DNA of 64,000 nucleotides from Aquilaria yunnanensis (taxonomy: Eukaryota > Streptophyta > Magnoliopsida > Malvales > Thymelaeaceae), in contig CM077594.1 of NCBI GenBank assembly GCA_039654915.1, positions 88,426,893-88,490,892 on the forward strand, written 5' to 3'. Positions 1 to 10,347 of the stretch are shown piece after piece; positions within the stretch are counted from its first letter, which is position 1, and each line of letters starts with the position of its first letter. The position numbers were made by a program, and so were the translations under genes. The notes beneath the pieces are model-generated. The model had not been told where the DNA came from. It saw only the letters and a program-made list of their open reading frames with translations, and made no database searches.

Positions 1-252
1 AAAATCAACAGGCCTTCAATAAATTTTAAAAATCTCTAAAATCAACAGGCCTTCAGTAAAAAATGCTGGAGTTAAAAAGACAATTCAGTTTTGGAAGAGA
101 TAAAGGATGTTGTATGGAGTTGTGGAAGCTCAAAGGCTCTAGGTTCGGATGGCTTCAACTTTAAATTCTACAAGAATTGTTGGGATATTATAAAAGATGA
201 TGCTGTAAATATGGTTCAAGAATTTCAAGAGTTTGGAAATTTTGTTCATGGT
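1..252 (+). pseudogene. LINE reverse transcriptase, N-terminal fragment
   Basis: The + strand reads as the start of an L1 reverse transcriptase domain: EI.DVVW.CGS.KA.GSDGF.F.FY..CWDII..D, a pattern typical of plant non-LTR RTs just before the first catalytic block. It stops at the hAT insertion at 253 and resumes at 1199 in the stretch leading to 'LIGLADYRPISL'. It is part of the LINE that spans 1-12256 and is not translated as an intact protein. Confidence 0.8.
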
Positions 253-1190
253 TAAGGGTGTAAGTTTAGGTTAACGGGTTGGGTTCAGATGAAAATCCAA
301 TTTTTTGCAGCTTGTTCATAACACAAAAAAGAAACCCGAACTGACCCTAAATGTACAAAAAACCCAAACCGACCGTAACTGACAATTTTCGGGTTAGGGT
401 CGGCTTTGGGCGGGTTGTCCTGCCTCCTCCTTCGTTTGGTGTTCCCTTTCTTTGTTGTTGCTCCTTCCTCGTCTTCGCTGCAAGATCTTTCACCACACCA
501 CTTCGCCTTCTCCGCAAAGGATCAAAGGTCATAATTTGTGACAAGAGTAATAGTCGAGAATGGGGGAGTGACGGCCAATAGAGAGATGCGAATGAGGGAA
601 GGTGGAGAGAAGGAGAGTGACAGCCAAGAGGGAGGTGACGTGTGATTATGCGAATAAGAGGCGACTGACGGCCCAATAGGGAGGCGAGGTGAGAGAGAGA
701 AAGACGGCGAAGAGAAGGAGGGAAGCGTGGCGCGGTGGTGATGGTGAGAAAGAGAGTCAAGAAAGGGAGGCCGGTGGTCCAGCGGATAGAGCAGGAAAGC
801 GGTAGACGGCAGTTAGGTTTCGAGAAGAAGGAGAGAGGCAGCAATGGCAGAAGGAATTGGTTACTAAATAGGGCTAGGGAGTTACCTAGGGTTTGAGATA
901 TAAGGGTGGTTAAGTGGGTTGGGTTATATGTTACTATTATATAATGGACTGGGCCTAGGGGTTAGATAGGATGGGGTGTGGGGTAGTGGGCTGGGTTGGA
1001 TATAAGGAACATTACAAAATTGGGTTATTTCGAGTCAACCAAACTCAACCCAATTTTAGAGATCTTAGAATTTGATTGGATCGGGTTGGCCTGAACTCAC
1101 GTTTCCCAGTCTTATAACCCAACCCTAACCCAAAAATTCGGATCGGCTTAGGGTTCGAATTTGGGTTTCAAACGGAAACTTACACCCCTA
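253..1190. mobile_element. Non-autonomous hAT element (family A, copy 1) with 8-bp TSD
   Basis: The ends are near-perfect inverted repeats (5' taagggtgtaagttt, 3' complement taggggtgtaagttt), flanked by the perfect 8-bp duplication ttcatggt at 245-252 and 1191-1198. An 8-bp TSD with a TAGGGGTG-type terminus is diagnostic for hAT. The subterminal regions are full of cgggtt / aaccc repeats, the usual transposase-binding arrays. The interior is GC-richer and purine-rich on the + strand and has no transposase. The long open frames in it look like composition effects. The same family recurs at 46930-47851 and 24214-25058. Confidence 0.88.
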
Positions 1191-1198
1191 TTCATGGT

Positions 1199-2903
1199 TG
1201 CAATTTAGGCTTTAATACATTAGTCCCTAAAAAGCCAAACCTAATTGGCCTTGCTGATTACAGACCTATTAGTTTGATCAGCTCTATTTATGAGATTATA
1301 GCCAAGTTGCTTGCTAACAAGCTTTGGAAGGTAATTCACTTGGTGATTAGTGAATTTTAGATGGATTTTATTAGTGGTCGACAAATTTTAGATGTTGTAC
1401 TTGTTGCAAATGAATTGGTTAGCTATGCTAAAAGGAAAAAAATGAAGATGGCCATGTTTAAAGTAGATTTCAAAAAGGCGTTTGACTTAGTTAACTGGGA
1501 CTTCTTATGTTCAATTCTTTGGCAAATGGATTTTGGCCAGAAGTGGATTTTTTGGATCCATAATTGTGTTTCTGTTGCTTCGATGTCCACCCTTGTTAAT
1601 GGCAGTTCGATGAAGGAATTTTAACTACAAAAAAGCTATGACAAGTAGACCTGTTTTCACCTTTTCTTTTCCTTGTTGTGATTGAAGATTTGTATTGTAT
1701 GGTGTCCAAGGCTATGAATTTGAATCTGTATAAGGGAGTTCCTGTAGGTTTTAATGGGTTGGCTCTTTCCCATCTCTAATATGCTGACCACACTCTATTG
1801 CTTGGTGAATGGTTATAGCAAAATATTTTACTTATGAAGTGAATCTTGAAGTATTTTCAAATGGTTTAAGGACTAAAAGTCAATATGGCCAAAAGCTCTT
1901 TAATAAGAGTTAATGTGGCAGAACCAAAAGTGGAAAAAATTTCTAAGTTAGTTGAATGTCAGAAAAGTGAGTTGCCTATAACTTATTTGGGCCTGCTAAT
2001 TGGCGGTAGTATCTTTGGGAAGTCTTCTTGGAGAGTTGTGGTGGAAAAGATGAAAAAAAAGGCTTTCGGAGTGGAGATGTAAACATCTTTCACAAAGAGG
2101 TAGATTAACTCTTCTAAAGGCCAGACTTTCTAGCTTACCATTGTTCTATTTTTCATTGTTTTGAGCCCCATTTGGAGTGTTACAAACAATTGAAAAACTA
2201 AGAAAAAGTTGTTTTGGGGAGGGTAGAAAAATACGTTGGGTTAGTTGAAGAAATATAGTAATGACTAAAGACCTTGGGAGTTTGAGTATGGGCAGTTTAC
2301 TTAGTAAAAATCTTGGGTTGTTGGCTAAATAGTGGTGTTGATTTAGATTTGAAAATAAGGGTTTGTGGAAAAGAATGATCATTTTTATTTATGGGTCTAA
2401 TGGTGGGTTGGATGGGGGAATGTCTACAAGTAGTCATTCCTCAGTTTGGGGGAAGGGCATATTATTAAGATTAAAAATGATTTACTAGATTTGGAAATTA
2501 ATATTAATGATTGCTTTAAGTGGAAGTTTAGGAAAGGTGAAAAAATTAGGTTTTGGTTAGACAAGTGGGTAGGGATTGTGGCTTTAAAAGATCTTTTCCC
2601 TAAGTTTTTTCAATTGTGCTTAGTGAAAGATGTTAAGATCATTGATATGGGTTCTTGGGTAGATGGTCACTGGGTCTAGATATATAGCTGGAGAAGAGAG
2701 CCTAAGGGAAAAGAAAGTGTAAGATTGGATGTCTTTTTACAGGTGTTGGATGACATGCAAATTGTTGCTGACTCTTCTGATGCATTATATTGGAGTTTGT
2801 ACAACTCTGGTGACTTCATTGTTCATTCAATTTCAAGGCTAGTGGATTCGAAAAATAGCTTCAGATGTGCCGAACTTTACTGAATTCACATGGTGCAAGT
2901 GGG
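1199..2903 (+). pseudogene. LINE reverse transcriptase core and connection region, decayed
   Basis: The LINE resumes after the hAT copy. 1361-1624 is an open 87-codon block with the L1 RT signature GRQILD.VL.ANE and KVDFKKAFD.V.W. 1670-1800 carries SPFLF and then YAD at 1780-1791, where the second catalytic Asp is His and a stop codon precedes the motif. 1885-2082 has the LPITYLGL.IGG block, and 2446-2690 has the tryptophan-rich FRKGEKIRFWLDKW segment. The piece ends at the 5-bp target gtggg (2899-2903), where the gypsy LTR inserted. It is non-functional. Confidence 0.85.
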
Positions 2904-3152
2904 TGATGCCCTGAGACATCTTCACTGGAAGACATGGTGACTTCCGGGAGGACTTCCTGTGAGGGAGAACGTCTGGAGTTGAGGTTTCCCAGGGGAATGT
3001 GCCTGAAAAGCTCAGAGAAGAGGGTTAGGAGGTCCCCGGGGAGCTTTTCCGGGGAGGAGCCTCCGATGCCCAAGTCAGTTTACTGAGAAGGTAAGGGGGA
3101 AGCACTAGAGTTTTTAGTGGGCTTGCCTGTATTTTCTCGAGGAGGAGGAGTC
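2595..3152. repeat. 558-bp direct repeat, left copy (LINE 309 bp + LTR 249 bp)
   Basis: This copy matches 9185-9742 with a constant offset of 6590 and no gaps. I count about 14 substitutions, roughly 97.5% identity. It contains 309 bp of LINE ending in gtggg, then the first 249 bp (in + coordinates) of the gypsy LTR. The divergence argues against an assembly echo. See the finding on how it may have formed. Confidence 0.9.
2904..3152 (-). mobile_element. Partial LTR of the Tat-type gypsy element (R-U5 part only)
   Basis: It starts TGATGCC directly after the gtggg target and matches 9494-9742 of the full LTR. Homology stops at 3152; what follows is retroelement interior. The element reads on the - strand, so this piece is the R-U5 end. 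The U3 region with its TATA box, and the polypurine tract expected next to it, are missing. The break lies about where transcription would start, judging from the TATA position in the full copy. Confidence 0.8.
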
Positions 3153-3251
3153 AAATCCAGATTTTGGCAAATCATTCGGTGGGTTTTTGATCTCCAGAGT
3201 CCTCTGATTTTTGCTTTTTCAAGCTTTTCCGAACTCATTTTTCAGCCAATC

Positions 3252-5667
3252 ATGCCTATCCCCGAGAGCTGGCAGCCTCTTCTTTCTCACCCTTGTTGCA
3301 CCACTCCTGCAAAACTAGAGAAATGGAAGAAGAAGTTCTTCCTTCCCTCCTATGCCACTACGAGGTTGCGATGTTCTGACCAATTCAGTTTTTCAAACCG
3401 TAGTGACGAGGTTACCGTTTTCCGAGCCCAGCTGAAGGCCGGACTTCAGTACCCTCCGCCGAAGATGGTTTGCGAGTTTTGCGATTTCCATGGCATTGCC
3501 GTAAACCAACTTCCACCGAACTCGTACTGCTACTTCAACGCCTTTCTTTGTATGTATGGCATTTTCAAAATAGAACCCCACTTCATTCTTTTTCTGCAGT
3601 ACTATAAGCTCTTCGTGGTCTCGAAGGGTGGCTTCTACTTTATGCTACCTCGGGGATCAGGGAGCAAAAAATATAAGTTCACCTTTGCCAACAAGGACAG
3701 CTGGCGAGGGTGGCAACAAAAGTTCTTTTTTCTGAAGAAGGAGGAGGCCTGGTCGCATGTTCCGACCAAATGGGCTCGAGGAAAGCTGGAGATGGACGTC
3801 GTTGACTCGAGGATATTGCTGACTCCCGAGTTGGCACCTATCTTCGCGGACTTCGACAGACGGAACCGAGCAGTCTCCGACTGGGATTCCGAGGTCCCTT
3901 CACGCCCTCTTTACCCCTTTCCCATTAACTGGAAGTTGATGACCGAAGAGGTCCTTCGGGAGCTAAAGGTGGTAAAGGAGCACAAGACGGACCTCGGGAT
4001 GCCGGCTCCTGCCATTGCCGGGAAAGACTCCTGGCTGGTGAAGCTTCTTCGGAAGGAAAAGTTTTACAAAAGTTTTTATGAAAGTAAGTTATCTCCAAAT
4101 CCCTTTTCTATATTTTCACCCTAGACTCACATTGATGTCTTCTTTCCTTTTCAGAGATGGGCGACGACACTGCTGCCTTATACAAATCATTTTTCCTCGG
4201 GCAATCCGAGAAAGGTGAGCAGACGAAGAAGGCCGTCTCTCGAAGACGAAAAACGTCTGGGGCTGGGCCATCTGTGGCCAAACGGGCGAAGAAGGATGCG
4301 CCCCCTCCTCTCCCAGAGATTCCCAAGGAGGTGGGCTAAGAGCCCGAAGCTGCTGCTGTCCCGCCGGCCGAGGTCATTGCTGACCTCACTGCTCAGAGTC
4401 CCACTCCTTCGGCGACTCTTCTGGATGCTTTGGTAGAGGCCCCTTTTGCCGAAGAGCGACGTAAAAGCAAGGGCAAGGGGATTTCTACCGAGGAGGCTCG
4501 GGCTTCCGACGACGACGTCGCAGAGGTGCCAGCAGGTTTGTTTTTCTAACAAACTGTGGTGCCTATTTTTTTGTGGGCTTTGAGATTTTCTTGCCTTGAC
4601 CAATTTTTTATTTTTGCCATGTAGGGGAGATATCATCTCCGGGTTGGGTGGCCGAGCACGCCCGAAAGCGGGCCCTTCGGGATGCCCATATCCCGAAGGG
4701 GAAGGTCCTGAATGAGCCTTTTTGGACGTTTACGGAGGACATGAATTTGTACTCTGGAGACTACCAGCAAATGTCTAAGGAGATCTCAAAAGGGGTGCTA
4801 ACCGAGGCCTCCTTCAAGGCCATCGCTGAGGCTCACCCTGACGATGACTCCCTTGCCGCGAAGGTCTCTGAGCACGCTGCCCAGGTACGCGCTCTTGCCT
4901 TTATGTTTTTCCTTTTGATTTCCTCTAAATGTCTGCCTCTTCTTCTTTGCCTTACTAACTTTGTCTTTGTTTCTCTGTAGCTGCTGGCGTACGCCGGTTT
5001 CCTCAAAGTTCGGGTGGCGAGGCAGGCGCTGTTCCGAGCCTCGGCCTTAGGCACCATAGACCAATATAAGGCCAAGTGCTTGGAACTGGCCACACAGAAC
5101 GCGCAGCTGGCTTAAGCTGCAGAAAAGAAAGTTGCTGTCGTTCGAAAAGAGTTCTTGAAGGAAAAGGAAGAACTTTTGAAGGATTCCTCCCAAAAGATTT
5201 CTGACCTCGGCTCCCAGGTGGCGGAGCTGATTTCGGTGAACGAGGCAGTTCAAAAGGAGAAGTCAGAATCTGAGGCTCTCCTAGCGAAGGTGCTTGATGA
5301 GAAGGCCATGCTTCAAGCCGAGGTCGAGTCTTTGAAGAAGGAGCCGGAGAAGAAGAAGATGAAGGCGCTGAAGAAGAAGGTCGCGGATCTGAATGAGGAC
5401 CTTGAAGACCTCGGTGTCAAGAAGGACAAATCCGACCAGATGACCAAAGTTGGTTTTCAGGACGGGTTTTGCCTCGCTCGGTATCAAGTTCTTCAAAGGT
5501 TCCCAGTATTGGACCTTTCTTTTTTGGAGGCTCTGAACATTTCCGAGGGGCCTCGATGGTCTTGGTCCAAGATTGAGCATCTGAACCTGCCCCCTTCGGT
5601 TTTGGCGCCAAAGGTTGTGGAGAAGGACGTAGGAGCTGGTGGCTCCCGGGACGCCGAGAATCCTTAG
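3252..5667 (+). pseudogene. Antisense spliced gene of the Tat element (Transposase_28-like plus coiled coil)
   Basis: Four exons fit one frame: 3252-4083, 4155-4535, 4625-4884 and 4981-5667. The introns are 71, 89 and 96 bp and all GT-AG, giving 720 codons. Exon 1 resembles the plant 'putative gypsy type transposon' domain (PF04195-like) in its pattern LPPNSYCYFNAF...GI...PHFILFL.YYKLF, then W..WQQKFFF. Exon 2 is basic and low complexity. Exon 4 is a long Lys/Glu/Leu coiled coil followed by a compact C-terminus. TAA codons at 4337-4339 and 5113-5115 break it. An open frame runs back to 3117 inside the LTR, but ATG 3252 looks original. An AATAAA follows at 5755. Such antisense ORFs are known in Tat elements; their role is unknown. 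Confidence 0.75.
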
Positions 5668-6196
5668 TTTGTTCTAGGGCCCTTTGCCTTATTTTCCTTC
5701 TCTTTTGTACTTCTTCTTCTGGCAATCTTCCTTCTTTGTAAGCAAATTTATCTTAATAAAAGACTTTTAAAGAAAATTTGTCTAAGTATCTTTGCGAGAT
5801 TTTTCGTTTCCCTTTGTCCCGAACTCATTCGCTCAAGAGACTTCGGAAAACCTTATCTGTGCTTAGCATGGCGACCTTCTTCGCGAAATCTTGACTTGTA
5901 CAACTTATGCCCAAGAATTTTGGCTAAGTCTTTTGCCAGGTTTTCTCCATTGTCCCGAACACGTTCGCACAAGAGATTTCGGAAAACCTTATCTGGTCGG
6001 CCACTTTTGCGGAATTTGCACCTCTTATGCTTAAGACTTTTTGGCTAAGAAACTTTCGTACTTAGAGAATTTTTTCAACTTGTACAGCACAATCTTCTTC
6101 GCCGAGATCCTAAGTATAGAATTTTCTCAAGGCGTCCGAATGCCACGTATTTTTTAATTCTATACATTCGGAATCGCCGAGCTTGTACACCCCTTT
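5668..6196. other. Convergent 3' region between antisense gene and integrase, with tandem repeat
   Basis: No coding sequence. It holds the AATAAA at 5755-5760 that probably ends the + strand antisense gene. An imperfect tandem repeat follows, with units starting near 5815 and 5951 (period 136 bp), each containing tgtcccgaac...cggaaaaccttatct. Variable regions with tandem repeats between integrase and the 3' LTR are common in Tat elements. Confidence 0.6.
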
Positions 6197-9178
6197 TCAT
6201 ACTTCGGCAAGGATCAGATAGGGACCTTCCCAGTTCGCGCGAAATACCCCGTGGGGTGGCCTACGAGGTGCAAATTCAGCCTTTCGGAGAACGAGGTCTC
6301 CTTTCTTTATTCCTTTTGGCCTGGCACGCAAGTTTATAGCCGTGGCCACTCTCTGCTGAAAAGCTTTTCTTTTCAGCTCCGCTATTTCTCTGTGTTTGCC
6401 GATGAGGTCGAGCTTGGTTCTTAGGCCGAGGTCATTTCTACTTTCATCAAAAACTTGTACTTGGATTGATGGTTGCACTACCTCGATTGGGATAATGGCC
6501 TCTGTACTGAAAACGAGTGAAAAAGGCGTTTCCCCTGTTGCTCTTCGGGGCCATTTCCCTTTTGCTTCCCCCAGCCTCTTTTTCAGACCATCTTTTATGG
6601 TCCTGTTAGATACTTCTACCTGTCCATTGCTTTGGGGGTGAGCTACTGGGGCGAAGTGCGTTTTTGTTCCGAGGTCACCGATAAATTCCTAGAACCCTTT
6701 GTCTATAAACTGGGATCCATTATCAGCTACTAGTACCCTTGGTATGCCAAATCTCCATACGATGTTCTTCCATACGAACTTCTGCACTTCTTTTGCCGAG
6801 ATAGTAGCCAACGGTTCCGCCTCGACCCATTTGGAGAAATAGTCTACTGCTACTACGCAGAATTTCACGCCTCTAGGCGCTGTTGGGAGTGGTCCTATGA
6901 GGTCTATGCCCCAGACTACGAAGAGCCAGGGATAGTCAGCCGAAGTCACCATTTCCGAGGGTGTCCTCTGGATATTTGCGTGTTTTTGGCAGTTACCACA
7001 TTTTCGGACGAACTGCCTAGCGTCCTTTCTCAGGGTAGGCCAAAAGTATCCTTGGCGCAGTATTACTGCCGTCAGGGCGTCGGTTCCAATGTGTGAACCA
7101 CAAGCGCCTTCGTGGACTTCTTCGCGGATCATTTCAGTATCCTCTTCGCCAACACACCTCTGTAAAGGATTTGCATATCCCTGCCGATACAGTTCTTCGC
7201 CTATTAGGAAGAATCGCCCGGAGCGTCTTTGCACTTTTGCAGCTTCGATGGGGTCTTTGGGGAGCGCGTTGTTCGCAAGATACCTTTTTATCGGGTCTTT
7301 CCAGCCTTTTTCCGAAGTTACTATGCTCGGGCGGCTTAGCACCTCGGTGTATGTTTTTGACTTCGACAAGCAGTCTGCTTCGGCGTTATCCCGTCGAGGT
7401 ACGTTTTCGATCCGTATGGTGTCGAACTCTCGAATGAGCTTTGTCACCAGTTTGTGATATTTTGCCAAGATTGGGTCCTTCGCCCCATAGTCTCCTGCCG
7501 TTTTTCGAACTACTAGCTGGGAATCACTGTGGGCTTTTAGATTTCGCACGCCAATTCTTCTGGCTAGGCGCAATCCTGCTATGAGGGCTTCATACTCAGC
7601 CACATTGTTGGTGATGTTAAAGCTGAACTTAATAGCCTTCATTACTTCAAGGCCTTCGGGACCTTTGATAATTACCCCAGTTCCCTGGTGTTCGGACCCC
7701 GAGGTTCCATCGACATACAAAGTCCACTCTGGCTCACCTTCACTTGGATCTAGATGGCTATCTTCGGTGGTGGGTACTTCGGCAATGAAGTCTACCAGAG
7801 CTTGAGCTTTTATGGCTTTTCGAGGTTCATAAGTGATGTCGTGTTCGCCAAGCTCTATGCACCATTTGGAAAGCCTTCCAGAATGATCAACTTTTCTCAT
7901 GACATCGCGCAGAGGTAGACTGCTTCGGACGGTGATAGGGTGAGCCTGAAAATATGGTCGCAGCCTTCTTCCTGCTAGCACCAAGGCATATATAGCTTTT
8001 TGCAACAGAGGGTACCTGACTTCGGCGCTATGCAGGGACTTGCTTACGTAGTAGACTGGCCATTGTTTCGCCCCCTCTTCTTTCATAAGGACCGAGCTTA
8101 CGGCTTTTTCTATGACGGCGAGGTATAACACGAGGGGCTCTCCCTCGCAAGGTTGCCACAAAGTGGGCAGACCGGCTAAGTAGATTTTGAGTTCCTCCCA
8201 GGCCTTTTGGCAATCTTCACCCCAAGGATGGTCATTACTCTCGAGGTTGTCCTCATTGTTTGCTGCCTTAGTGAGGAATTTGAAGAATGGTCGACACCGG
8301 TCTCCATATCTGGAAATAAACCTACTGAGGGAGGTTATCCTTCCAGTGAACCTCTGCACATCTTTTATTGTGGCAGGAGTTCGGACCTCGAGTAGAGCCT
8401 TAATTTTTTCTGGGTTGGCATCAATGCCTTTTTCTGATACCATGTACCCAAGGAACTTTCCCGAGGTTACTCCGAAGATGCATTTTTTGGGATTAAGGCG
8501 GATCCCGAAGGCTCTGAGCTGGTGGAAAGTTTCCTTTAGATCTGCGACGTGGTCGCCAGGCAGTTTGCTTTTGACTATCATGTCGTCCACATATACTTCC
8601 ATGGTTCTCCCTATTTGGTCGTTGAAGACCTTGCTCATCAACCTCTGGTAGGTGACTCCTGCGTTTTTTAGCCCGAAGGGCATCCTGATGTAGCAGTATG
8701 TTCCTCATTCGGTGATGAAGGCGGTTTTTTCTTCATCTTCAGGGTCCATCCTTATTTGATGATACCCACTAAAGGCGTCTAAGAAAGTTAGGAGCCCGTA
8801 TTCAGCAGTTGAGTCTATCAATTAGTCTATCGATGGGAGAGGGTATGAATCTTTCGGGCAAGCATCGTTCAAGTTTCTGAAGTCGATGCACATCCGGAGT
8901 TTGCCGCTTCCTTCTTTTGTGGCAACTACCACATTGCTTAACCATTCAGGGTACTTGACCTCCCTAATGACATCGGCTTCTAACAGTCGTTGGACTTCAG
9001 TTTTGACAAAGTTACTTTTATAAACTGAGATACCTCGCTTCTTTTGCCGGACAAGCTTTGCTTCCGGACTTACTTTGAGGCTATGTTGAATTATGTCAAG
9101 GTTTACTCCTGGCATGTCTTTCGGCGAGTAGGCAAACAGATCTTTATTTGTCAGTAGAAAAGATACAAGTTTTTCCTA
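6197..9178 (-). pseudogene. Tat-lineage gypsy pol (RT, RNase H, aRNH, integrase), three stops
   Basis: One frame runs from about 9176 to 6197 and is interrupted only by TAA at 8822-8824, TGA at 8705-8707 and TAG at 6689-6691. The RT has the PEWLSNVVV and RMCIDFRNLN blocks and the catalytic YVDD at about 8582-8593. RNase H follows (YVSKSL..AE.RYP), then a second archaeal-type RNase H (LYVDGTSG...NN.AEYEAL...SDSQLVV), then integrase with an HHCC finger (C..CQKHAN), the DDE residues (WGIDL, ADNGSQF, VEVSNRT) and a terminal GPY-like motif (WEGPY). Compared with relatives, a short in-frame stretch seems lost between GKWP and RRATGETPF. Gag and protease are missing upstream. Confidence 0.88.
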
Positions 9179-9184
9179 GGTTTT

Positions 9185-9742
9185 TTTCCCTAGGTTTTTT
9201 CAATTGTGCTTAGTGAAAGATGTTAAGATCATTGATATGGGTTCTTGGGTAGATGGTCACTGGGTCTAGATATATAGCTGGAGAAGAGAGCCTAAGGGAA
9301 AAGAAAGTGTGAGATTGGATGTCTTTTTACAGGTGTTGGATGGCATGCAAATTGTTGCTGACTCTTCTGATGCATTATATTGGAGTTTGTACAACTCTGG
9401 TGACTTCATTGTTCATTCAATTTCAAGGCTAGTGGATTCGAAAAATAGCTTCAGATGTGCCGGTCTTTACTGAATTCACATGGTGCAAGTGGGTGATGCC
9501 TTGAGACATTTTCACTGGAAGGCATGGTGACTACCGGGAGGACTTCCTGTGAGGGAGAGCGTCTGGAGTTGAGGTTTCCCAGGGGAATGTGCCTGAAAAG
9601 CTCAGAGAAGAGGGTTAGGAAGTCCCCGGGGAGCTTTTCCGGGGAGGAGCCTCCGACGCCCAAGTCAGTTTCCTGAGAAGGTAAGGGGGAAGCACTAAAG
9701 TTTTTAGTGGGCTTGCCTGTATTTTCTCGAGGAGGAGGAGTC
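9185..9742. repeat. 558-bp direct repeat, right copy
   Basis: This is the second copy of 2595-3152. It carries LINE sequence (9185-9493, ending in gtggg) followed by the R-U5 part of the LTR, here continuous with a complete U3. The LINE part is joined on its left to gypsy pol, which is not its natural neighbour. Confidence 0.9.
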
Positions 9743-10347
9743 GAACCGTTTGCCAGGGTCTGTTCCCTGCTATTTATAGAGAAGCCCAGCCCATTCAGAT
9801 GATGACACGTGTTCGGTTGAATGTTCTCTGAGTTTTTGGGCGTGGGGGGCGAGTAGCTGGTGACAGGCTCCTTGAGTCTTGAATTGAGACAGGTCGTGAC
9901 AAGACCTGGACGGCGTTGGCGTGTCAAATCACCATTTGAGGTGACATGTAGCGTCTGTGGGCGGCATGTCAGAGGCTCCTTAAATGCTCATGCCATACTC
10001 CCGAGGTCCTCTGGGCGAGGCCGTTCTTTGACACGGTCGCCCTTCTTCGGGAGTTATGCTCGTGCTTTTGGGGGGTTCCCTTGTTCAGAGGTTCCACCTT
10101 CGAGGAGATTCCCTTCTGTTTGCGATAGCTAATTCTCTGTATCCGAAGGTGATCCGTTCGGTCCCCAAAGGGAGCCGGCACCATCTTTGCAATCCCTGGC
10201 GTTCTTGCCGAAGTTCCAAGTTCGGGGTGCTTGGCTTCATTCCTTCTGAGGTCAGTGATGGTGTCTCTTTCGGGTGACGTCGGGCTTCCTGATCATACTT
10301 TCGGCAGGAAGTATGCACTGGGAGAGGAGATAGTCATTCGGCTATCA
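9494..10347 (-). mobile_element. Complete LTR (854 bp) of the Tat-type gypsy element
   Basis: It begins TGATGCC and ends GGCTATCA on the + strand, so it has TGAT/ATCA inverted ends. It is flanked by gtggg at 9489-9493 and 10348-10352, and the same 5-mer stands before the left partial LTR (2899-2903). Joining LINE across gtggg restores an open L1 reading (TWCKWVPLKVNLFSWKAF), so this is the original insertion site. With LINE on both sides it has the form of a solo LTR. Base use (many ttcgg / cgaag words) matches the element interior. Confidence 0.88.
9771..9778 (-). promoter_or_regulatory. TATA box of the gypsy LTR
   Basis: TATAAATA on the - strand inside a CTATAAATAGCAGGG context, with GC-rich U3 upstream. 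Transcription would be expected to start about 30 nt away, near 9742-9748. That agrees with the - strand orientation of pol and places the U3/R boundary. Confidence 0.65.

Larger units (their letters stand above)
3153..9184 (-). mobile_element. Interior of a Ty3/gypsy Tat-lineage retrotransposon, truncated
   Basis: On the - strand it runs from RT through RNase H, a second plant-type RNase H and integrase to an antisense gene region. The order RT-RH-aRNH-INT plus an antisense ORF between integrase and the 3' LTR is characteristic of the Tat lineage (Retand/Ogre relatives). gag, protease and primer-binding site are absent: at 9166-9195 the pol sequence is joined to LINE sequence through short repeats of tttttccctagg type. 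At the other end the polypurine tract and U3 are missing. It cannot move on its own. Confidence 0.85.

Noticed and set aside
347..844. 165-codon open frame on the minus strand
   Set aside because: It lies wholly inside the hAT element at 253-1190, is Leu/Ser/Pro-rich and of biased composition, and is not kept in sister copies.
3117..3251. Upstream extension of the antisense-gene ORF
   Set aside because: The extra 45 codons are LTR and leader sequence; the conserved part begins at the ATG at 3252.
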